From contig NZ_BMRC01000009.1 of NCBI RefSeq assembly GCF_014648435.1, positions 62,001-126,000 of the forward strand: a stretch of DNA of 64,000 bases, in the 5' to 3' direction. This stretch comes from Nonomuraea spiralis (lineage in GTDB: Bacteria; Actinomycetota; Actinomycetes; Streptosporangiales; Streptosporangiaceae). Below are positions 59,001 to 64,000 of the stretch, in pieces (the first letter of the stretch is position 1; each line of letters starts with the position of its first letter). Both the position numbers and the translations under genes were made by a program. Under the pieces are notes generated by a model that was not told where the DNA came from, ran no database searches, and saw nothing but the letters and a program-made list of their open reading frames with translations.

Positions 59001-59281
59001 TGGTCCCAGGCGGCGCCGACCGGGGTCTGGTTCACGCCGTTCTTCGTCCAGGTGACCCAGACGGTCTGGCCGGCCTCGATCGGCCAGGTCGTCGCGTTGA
59101 TCTGGACCGCGTCGCCGGCCATCGGGTCGCGGGGGACACGTTCCGTCGGCTCGGCGGAGTAGAGGTCGTCGGTTCCGGTCGGGTTGTGGTGGACGCCGTC
59201 CAGCGCGTAGGCGGGGATGGAGACGAGGGACGCGAACAGGGCGAGCACCATGACGATGGCGCCCGACCGTAACCGGCTCAT
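56009..59281 (-). CDS. Secreted GH31 enzyme with CBM35-like domain, putative 3-alpha-isomaltosyltransferase
   Basis: 1090 residues; Sec signal about 1-26 (…SIPAYA). An N-terminal Ig-like/starch-binding-type domain spans about 50-140. Next comes the GH31 sandwich and barrel with 'GFGERYDRLDQRGTDVHNYV', 'GVWMSANEWNTQ', nucleophile Asp569 in 'DGFKTDGSE', and acid/base Asp634 in 'IFWAGDQNSSF'. C-terminal CBM35-like module (about 962-1090, 'YEAEFATGTGTS…HAGYTGTGF'). Length and layout resemble CtsY isomaltosyltransferases that transfer isomaltosyl groups by alpha-1,3 bonds and cyclise the product (family knowledge; assignment inferred). Its barrel is clearly closer to the cytoplasmic GH31 upstream than to the CBM20 enzyme downstream. 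Confidence 0.87.
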   Translation of the reverse strand: MSRLRSGAIVMVLALFASLVSIPAYALDGVHHNPTGTDDLYSAEPTERVPRDPMAGDAVQINATTWPIEAGQTVWVTWTKNGVNQTPVGAAWDHNNGNNSYWRINLGTFARGDKISYTVNADVNGGGQKSTGPFAFTVTSWSTVTNVTGFVNNTTSVDVTTGDSAGSFTPKIRFAFPALDRFRTQIAPSGTGLNISGVAGYTVTNSASTLTISTPSLVLKIQKSPYRLSVYKGDGTTLITRQYDPATFRNIGWASDGATTITKIEDHFMSPAGERFEGFGERYDRLDQRGTDVHNYVYNQYRDQGATRRTYLSVPFFLNSAGYGVHIAGTRYAIFNLGTHLSDLAGFTVDTGGGLDSTLDYHFFAGTPAEIVDDYTAVTGRPQLPPKWAFGVWMSANEWNTQAEVNAELANVDTYKIPHTAMVLEQWSDEATFYVWHGATYTPKPGSGKLAYGDLTFPAGSAWQDPKAMVTNAHSKGIKMVLWQIPVFKENFDTNPPTAPQQHLNDKAYAQAQGYVAKNAVNAPYRIPTGQWFGDSMVPDFTGTAATNWWMSKRDYLIDEVGVDGFKTDGSEAIFGRGTQFADGRKGDEMHNAYPNSYTGAYNSYVKGKNPNGTIFSRAGTTGAQSRSIFWAGDQNSSFSAFQEAVRAQLSAGQSGVPYTAWDLAGFTGTFPSAELYLRSAAQATFSPVMQYHSEKADPATSEARTPWNVQARTGDTSVVPTFRKFADVRMNLIPYLYTEAKSAATTGAPMMRAMSFAFPGDATAAALDQQYLFGSQLLVAPITTQGATGKNVYLPAGEWYDLWNGGRFTGPGTKTYNAGLDTIPVYAKPGAIVPLNLNADYQLGGEIGNSVDTYTNLTFRIYPAGSTSYAYFEDSANATRTITSAENWAGHAVTVTVPALTTTGTLQVASTKPASVTGATARPTLADLKAAAEGWWWDPVQQLTHVKLASAAGNRTITLNGVDKAAYEAEFATGTGTSTNTDHAGYTGTGFADGFATSGDAVTFQVRADAAGNHQLRFRYSTTVAATRTVYVDGVAAGTLSLPALANWDTWGTATLAASLTAGAHTVKIAYDASNTGGINLDNLVVARP

Positions 59282-59296
59282 GGGGGTGTGCTCCTG

Positions 59297-61507
59297 TCAG
59301 TCGGCGAACATACGGGAGAGACGGGACCAGTGCCCGGCCGCGCACAACACGGGCGGACGGTCGAGGGGCGCGGGCAGTGTCACCGTCCGCCCGCCGGCCA
59401 GGGCGTGCCCGGTCCAGACGTCGATCCAGCCGCCCTCGGCCGCGGGCAGGTAGACGGAGGTCTCGGTGACGCCGGGCTCGGTCACGGGCGCGACCAGCAG
59501 CGCGTCCCCGAGCTGGTACTGCAGGGGATGCCGCCAGACGGCCGGATCGTCCGGGTGGTCGAAGAACAGGCCGCGCATCAGCGGCGCGCCGCCGCCGGTC
59601 GCCGTCCGCGCCTGCTCGGCCAGGTACGGCACCAGCCGCTCCCGCAGCAGGGCCAGCCGCCGGAACACCGGGATCACCCGCTCGTCCCCGGTCTGCTCGG
59701 CGACGTTCCACGGCGTACGCTCCCTGAGCGGCGCGCGGTGATGGTTGAACTCGGAGTGGTACTGCATGATCGGCATGAACGCCGCCGCCCCCGCCGCCCG
59801 CAGGTAGAGCTCGGCGTCCGGCACCGGCCCGGAGAACCCGGCCAGGTCCCAGCCCCAGTAGACGATGCCGCAGGCCGAGGCCGTGATCCCGGCCCTGATC
59901 GAGGAGCGGAAGGCGTCCCAGGTGGAGTCCTCGTCCCCGGCCCAGAAGGCGCCGTGCGGCTGCGACCCGGCGAACCCGGCCCGGCTGAACGTCACCGGCG
60001 CCTTGCCGCACTCGCGCAGCAGGTCGCCGAACGCGCGGGCGTAGTGCACGGGGAACAGCCCGTTGCCCGCCGCGCCGTCACGCCCGTCGGCGTAACGCAG
60101 GTCGTGGCCCCAGGCGTGCTCGCCGCCGTCGGTCTTGAACCCGTCGATCCCCACCTCCTCGACCAGGTAGCGGCGCTTGGCGGTCCACCAGTCGCGCACC
60201 TCCTGGGAGGACAGGTCGGGCATGAGCGCGAGCGGGAACCACCAGCCCCGGTTGCGGTACGGGCGGCCGTCGGCCTCGCGCACGCCGTACCCGCGCTCGA
60301 CGAGCTGACGGGCGTCCACGGCGGCCTGATGGCGGGGATGGGGGCGGGTCTTCTGCAACGGGATCTGCCAGAGCAGCACCTTGACGTCCCTGCGGTGCAG
60401 CTCGTCCACCATGCCCTTGGGGTCGGGCCAGGGGCCGTCCGCGGGGAAGGTGTAGTCGGCCAGCTTGTGGGGCTCCTCGGACGGCTCGTACGCGGCCCCG
60501 CGGAACGCCGTGAACGTCGTCTCGTCGCTCCACGCCTCGATGACCAGCGCGCCCACGGGGATGCCGTGCTCGCGATGCCGGTCCATCTCGGCCAGCACGC
60601 GCTCCTGGGTGTTCCACTCGTTGCCGCTGGCCCACAGCCGGAACACCCACGACGGCAGCTCGACCGGGCGGCCGATCTCGTCGAGGAAGTCGCGCAGCAC
60701 GTCCGCGGGGCGCTCGCCGTCGTAGAACCGCACGACCGGATCGCCGTCGGTCTCGGCCTCGACGACGATCCGGCCGGGCCGCGCCGCGCCGACGTCGTAC
60801 CAGGTCCGCCGGGAGGTCCGGACATGCCAGCCCCAGCTCCCCGGCCCGCCCACGACCATCGCGTACGGCATCGGCAGGTACGTGCGCCCGTGCGCGCCCT
60901 GCGCCTTGTACTGCTCGAAGACCACCGCGTCCAGGACACGACCCCGCTGGTCCACGGCGTCGAACCGCTCGCCGAAGCCGACCACGTGCTCTTCCGGCTC
61001 CAGCGGCAGCTCGAACCGTACGCGCAGGATGCCGTCGCCGTCGGCCAGCCAGCGCACGCTGCCCGGCACGATCCGGTCGGCGCCCGTCACCTCCAGCTTG
61101 CCGCCTGTCTCGGACCAGGTCGCCGCGGTCACCTCGAACCAGCGGCTCGCCCGGCTGCCGCCGTCGCCGGTCGTGGCCAGGAAGCGGTAGGCGTACCGGC
61201 TGCCGGCCCGGAGGGCGGGCGTGCGCACGCGCCAGGAGCCGGCGGCGGCGCGGGTGGCCCGCGCCTGCGCGGCGGCCAGATGCCCGCCGTCCACCGCGGC
61301 GGCCGAACCGCCCGGATCCGTCCTGGTCAGCGGCAGCTCGACGGGGGCGGCCCCGTCCACGGCCCACTCGCAGACGACGGAGACGACCTGCGCGGACGCG
61401 CGTACCCGCAGCTCCACGCTCTCCCCGGCCAGCGGCCTGGCCGGGACACGCTGGTCCTCGGTCTCCGCGTAGGGGTGCCCCGATCCGTGGGGTCGATGCC
61501 TGATCAC
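59297..61507 (-). CDS. Cytoplasmic GH31 enzyme, putative 1,3-alpha-isomaltosidase
   Basis: 736 residues, no signal peptide; GTG start overlaps the GH15 stop (GTGA). N-terminal beta domain about 1-130, GH31 sandwich, then the barrel with 'GFGERFDAVDQRGRVLDAVV', 'RLWASGNEWNTQ', 'ALVIEAWSDETTF', nucleophile Asp460 in 'DGFKTDGGE', and acid/base Asp525 in 'FWAGDEDSTW'. Shares unusual barrel motifs with the secreted enzyme downstream, suggesting the same isomaltosyl-alpha-1,3 specificity but hydrolytic. A GH31 1,3-alpha-isomaltosidase paired with a GH15 isomaltose glucohydrolase is known from Kribbella for cyclic tetrasaccharide breakdown; this pair has the same arrangement. Exact specificity remains inference. 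Confidence 0.88.
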   Translation of the reverse strand: MIRHRPHGSGHPYAETEDQRVPARPLAGESVELRVRASAQVVSVVCEWAVDGAAPVELPLTRTDPGGSAAAVDGGHLAAAQARATRAAAGSWRVRTPALRAGSRYAYRFLATTGDGGSRASRWFEVTAATWSETGGKLEVTGADRIVPGSVRWLADGDGILRVRFELPLEPEEHVVGFGERFDAVDQRGRVLDAVVFEQYKAQGAHGRTYLPMPYAMVVGGPGSWGWHVRTSRRTWYDVGAARPGRIVVEAETDGDPVVRFYDGERPADVLRDFLDEIGRPVELPSWVFRLWASGNEWNTQERVLAEMDRHREHGIPVGALVIEAWSDETTFTAFRGAAYEPSEEPHKLADYTFPADGPWPDPKGMVDELHRRDVKVLLWQIPLQKTRPHPRHQAAVDARQLVERGYGVREADGRPYRNRGWWFPLALMPDLSSQEVRDWWTAKRRYLVEEVGIDGFKTDGGEHAWGHDLRYADGRDGAAGNGLFPVHYARAFGDLLRECGKAPVTFSRAGFAGSQPHGAFWAGDEDSTWDAFRSSIRAGITASACGIVYWGWDLAGFSGPVPDAELYLRAAGAAAFMPIMQYHSEFNHHRAPLRERTPWNVAEQTGDERVIPVFRRLALLRERLVPYLAEQARTATGGGAPLMRGLFFDHPDDPAVWRHPLQYQLGDALLVAPVTEPGVTETSVYLPAAEGGWIDVWTGHALAGGRTVTLPAPLDRPPVLCAAGHWSRLSRMFAD

Positions 61508-62589
61508 GCCGTCACTCCCAACTCGTCGGCGAGGATGAGGTACATGCCGTGCGACCACAGCAGCGGCGTGGCCACCGGCCCCCAGCGGTCCAGCCACTCC
61601 TGCCGCCGGTCCGGGGCCAGCAGCAGGTCGGACACCTGCTCGGGCAGGTCGCCCTCCGGGGTCGCCTGCGCGGCCATCCACTCCAGGTAGCGCGCGGCCT
61701 CGGCCCGCCGCCCGGCGCGCGCGTGGTTCCAGCCGAGGAACCCGGCGAGCAGCAGCCACCGCCCGCCGCCGTAGAAGGTGTCGGCCAGGTAGCGGTACAC
61801 GCCGCCGTCGCGGGCGAGTTGCCGTTCGACCTCGGCGACCGTCGCCTCGCCGACCGGATGCCCGGCCGGATACAGCCCGAACGGCTCCACGCACGCCAGC
61901 AGGCTCGCGTCCACGGCGTCGCTGCCCAGCCATTTGCGCAGGTGCGAGCCCTCGGCGACGCCCTCGCGCGCCACGAGGTCCGCGATGCCCGCGACGGCCT
62001 CGGCCGCCGCGGCCGACTCCGTCGCGCTCAGCACGCCGAGCGCGACGGCGGCCCGCAGGCCCGCGTGGACCGCGCCGAGCGTGGCCACGTGGCGGTGCTC
62101 GACGTGCTCCTCCCACCAGTCGTAGCAGGGCAGCTGCCAGAACGCGGTCAGGTAGCGGGCCGCGGTCCGGACGCCCTTCTCGACGCCGGGGACCGCCCGG
62201 CCGTGCCGGACGGTGTGTTCGCGCAGCGCCCACAGCCAGGTGCCGTACCCGTCGAGCTGGAAGTCCCACCAGTCGTCGTCGCCGTTCACGCCGTCCAGGG
62301 TGAACCGGGTCGGCAACATGTCCGCGACCGGGACCGCCTCGCCGCGCCCCGCCCGGGACACCAGTACGTCGACCTGGCCCGCGCGGTCGCCGACGACCCG
62401 CGCGCACCAGGCGTGGAAGGCGTCCGCGCCGGACACGTCGCCGTGCCTGCTCACCCCCTCGGCGATGAACGCGCCGTCGCGCAGCCAGGAGTAGCCGCGG
62501 TAGGCGGAGAAGGTGGGCGAGGCCGGATAGGCCCCGGACGGCGCCTGCAATCTCTTGATCACGTCGAGGCTGTGCGCGACGAGGGACAA
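61504..62589 (-). CDS. GH15 family enzyme, putative isomaltose glucohydrolase
   Basis: 361 residues, cytoplasmic, a single (alpha/alpha)6 barrel without the N-terminal beta domain of typical glucoamylases. Motifs: 'AYRGYSWLRDGAFIAEG', 'DDDWWDFQLDGYGTWLWAL', general acid Glu160 or Glu161 in 'YDWWEEHVEHRHVAT', and general base Glu317 in 'GDLPEQVSD'. TTG start with AGGAGAG 5-6 nt upstream. Expected to hydrolyse isomaltose to glucose with inversion. Short domainless GH15 proteins beside a GH31 are characteristic of the cyclic-tetrasaccharide pathway. It lies 32 nt after the sugar-binding protein gene. Confidence 0.85.
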   Translation of the reverse strand: MSLVAHSLDVIKRLQAPSGAYPASPTFSAYRGYSWLRDGAFIAEGVSRHGDVSGADAFHAWCARVVGDRAGQVDVLVSRAGRGEAVPVADMLPTRFTLDGVNGDDDWWDFQLDGYGTWLWALREHTVRHGRAVPGVEKGVRTAARYLTAFWQLPCYDWWEEHVEHRHVATLGAVHAGLRAAVALGVLSATESAAAAEAVAGIADLVAREGVAEGSHLRKWLGSDAVDASLLACVEPFGLYPAGHPVGEATVAEVERQLARDGGVYRYLADTFYGGGRWLLLAGFLGWNHARAGRRAEAARYLEWMAAQATPEGDLPEQVSDLLLAPDRRQEWLDRWGPVATPLLWSHGMYLILADELGVTA

Positions 62590-62621
62590 CGAATCTCTCC
62601 TGGGTGCGTGGATGGGAAGAG

Positions 62622-63896
62622 CTAGCCGAGCAGCTTGTCGACGTCGGCGGCGGCCGCCTTGAGCGCGTCCGCCACGGACGTGCGCCCGGCCGCCGCCTCG
62701 CTGAGCTGCTTGGTCACCGCGTCCTGCATCTCCTGCTGGCGCTTGATCACCGGAGGCAGCGCGATGGACTTGAGCGAGTCGAAGACGGCCTGGCGGTTGG
62801 CCGGTACGGGATCCTTGAGATAGCCGGACAACACCTGCTGGTCGGAGACGGGCGGCAACTCCCACGACGACTGGATCCGGGTGGTGGCGGCGGTGCCGGA
62901 CGCGGACAGGAAGCGGGCCCAGGCCCAGGCCTCCTTGCCGTGCTTGGTGCCCGAGGAGGCGGCCACCGCGTTGTGGAAGACCGCGCTGGCCTTGGCCGAG
63001 TCACCGGGCTCGACGACCACGTCCCACTCGAACGGCACGTCCTTCAGGCCCGCGAACTGCCAGATGCCGTTGTGCCACATGGCGAGCTTGCCGGACTTGA
63101 AGAGGTTCGTGTCGTAGTCGGCGGTGCCGCCGATCTCGGCCTCGGTCGGCATGGTCTTGCCCACCTTCGACACCAGCCACTCGGCCGCCTTGACCCCCTG
63201 CGGGCTGTCGAACGCCGACTTCGTGCCGTCCGCGGACAGGAACTCGCCGCCCGCCTGCTTGAGCGTCTTGTAGAACTCGAAGAACTGCACCGGCTGGAAG
63301 TCGCCGAACACGCCCTTCTTCTTGTCGGTCAGCTTGGCCGCGGCGGCCTGCTCGTCGGCCCACGTCCAGTCCGCCGTGGGCGGCGCGACCCCGGCCGCCT
63401 TGAACAGCTCCCTGTTGTAGAAGAGTACGACCGTGGAGAACGAGGCGGGCAGCGCGTACTGCTTGCCGTCCCGTTTGAAGGCGTTGAGGGACTCCTGGGC
63501 GTACACCGAGGTGTCGCCGTCGCCGGCCACCGTGGCGAGGTCGAGCAGCGAGCCGGCGGCGGCGTAGGTGACGAAGTTCTCGTAGTTGAGCTCGAACGTG
63601 TCCGGCGCGGTGCCGCCCGCGATGCTGGTCTGCAGCTTGGTGAAGTACTGGTCGAAGGGGGCCGTCTCGACGACGACGTCGACGTTCGGGTTCTCCTTCT
63701 CGAAGGCCTTCTCGATCGTGTCGAGGTCCTTCACGTGGTCGGGCGCGGCGGAGAAGGTGAAGTACCGCAGCGTCACCTTGCCGCCGCCGGGGCCGCCGCC
63801 GCCGGTGGCGCCCTTGGTGGCCGATCCCTGCGAGCAGGCCGTGGCGAGCAACGCGGCCGCCACGACGGCGGTAGCGATCCTGATGGGTCGTGACAT
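62622..63896 (-). CDS. Sugar ABC transporter substrate-binding lipoprotein
   Basis: 424 residues. Lipobox 'LLATACSQ' (Cys21), a Gly-rich spacer, then a family 1 solute-binding fold ('VTLRYFTFSAAPDHVKDLDTI', 'GTAPDTFELNYENFVTYAAAG', 'GKLAMWHNGIWQFAGL'). Likely captures an alpha-gluco-oligosaccharide made by the secreted GH31 pair, such as the cyclic tetrasaccharide. ATG with AAAGGA upstream. Follows the permease gene by only 13 nt, so the permeases are first in the operon; their genes run off the right edge. Confidence 0.9.
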   Translation of the reverse strand: MSRPIRIATAVVAAALLATACSQGSATKGATGGGGPGGGKVTLRYFTFSAAPDHVKDLDTIEKAFEKENPNVDVVVETAPFDQYFTKLQTSIAGGTAPDTFELNYENFVTYAAAGSLLDLATVAGDGDTSVYAQESLNAFKRDGKQYALPASFSTVVLFYNRELFKAAGVAPPTADWTWADEQAAAAKLTDKKKGVFGDFQPVQFFEFYKTLKQAGGEFLSADGTKSAFDSPQGVKAAEWLVSKVGKTMPTEAEIGGTADYDTNLFKSGKLAMWHNGIWQFAGLKDVPFEWDVVVEPGDSAKASAVFHNAVAASSGTKHGKEAWAWARFLSASGTAATTRIQSSWELPPVSDQQVLSGYLKDPVPANRQAVFDSLKSIALPPVIKRQQEMQDAVTKQLSEAAAGRTSVADALKAAAADVDKLLG

Positions 63897-63909
63897 GGGG
63901 GGATTTCCT

Positions 63910-64000
63910 TTACTTGAGCCCGCTCTGCGCGACGCTGGCGATGACGTGCTTCTGCGCGAAGACGTACAGGATGAGGATCGGGACGACGCTGACGACAGAA
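63910..64000 (-). CDS. Sugar ABC transporter permease, C-terminal fragment (runs off window)
   Basis: Only the last 29 codons are inside the window: 'VVPILILYVFAQKHVIASV' followed by 'AQSGLK' and TAA at 63910-63912. This is the usual MalG-type C terminus (last membrane helix, then the 'Q..I…GL.AGAVKG'-like tail), here ending in GLK. The stop lies 13 nt before the binding-protein ATG. Confidence 0.85.
   Translation of the reverse strand, partial: SVVSVVPILILYVFAQKHVIASVAQSGLK

Noticed and set aside
1..64000. CRISPR arrays, tRNA/rRNA genes, insertion sequences, prophage or att sites.
   Set aside because: No regularly spaced repeats, cloverleaf-like segments, transposase or integrase motifs were seen on either strand; short tRNA-like signals could still be missed by eye.

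Overview
The window is about 64 kb of GC-rich DNA (roughly 70% GC by eye). Start codons are often GTG or TTG, Shine-Dalgarno sites are purine rich, and 4-nt ATGA/GTGA/TTGA gene overlaps are very common. Gene content (SARP-NB-ARC-TPR regulator, Tat substrates, SWIM/DUF6493 pair, DUF1707, a Methyltransf_19-type methyltransferase) fits a filamentous actinomycete, perhaps Streptosporangiaceae. That placement is inferred from style, not from a marker gene. I saw no rRNA, tRNA, transposase, prophage or CRISPR array.

Layout. 1-761: an SDR oxidoreductase cut by the left edge. 785-6784 (minus): a compact cluster in which a SARP regulator is followed by a 60-residue eight-cysteine peptide, a membrane-anchored MauD/TlpA-like thiol oxidoreductase, an ABC exporter and a small S26 signal peptidase, the last three translationally coupled. 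This looks like a disulfide-rich peptide (bacteriocin/RiPP-like) system and is the best candidate for something undescribed. 6957-21360: a carbohydrate island with a secreted GH29 fucosidase and a ROK repressor on minus. Divergent from these runs a seven-gene coupled operon: sugar ABC importer, two Gfo/Idh/MocA dehydrogenases, a 1231-aa DUF4832/CBM secreted protein and a DUF5107 protein. 21393-23317: GlxA-type regulator, divergent cupin, and a small secreted protein. 23342-30626: a SWIM zinc-finger gene coupled to two tandem DUF6493-like paralogues. 30935-38051: a Tat lipoprotein with a hemerythrin domain, four universal stress proteins and a Mg2+-type P-ATPase, a stress/dormancy-flavoured block. 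38184-41345: a secreted beta-propeller/amidohydrolase. 41649-45832: a PadR-led operon (DUF1048, drug-type ABC exporter, P450, DUF1707). 46158-53123: mixed accessory genes, including a doubly damaged aminoglycoside phosphotransferase pseudogene, a TetR remnant lacking its DNA-binding domain, small secreted proteins, and an epoxide hydrolase/MarR pair with a near-perfect operator palindrome.

53181-64000 (minus): an alpha-glucan locus with two secreted GH31 enzymes (C-terminal CBM20-like and CBM35-like domains), a cytoplasmic GH31, a short GH15 enzyme, a sugar-binding lipoprotein and the tail of a permease. This set matches what is known for making, importing and degrading the cyclic tetrasaccharide cyclobis-(1->6)-alpha-nigerosyl (cycloalternan). 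Extracellular transglycosylases would convert starch dextrins to the cyclic sugar, the ABC importer would take it up, and a 1,3-alpha-isomaltosidase plus isomaltose glucohydrolase would release glucose.
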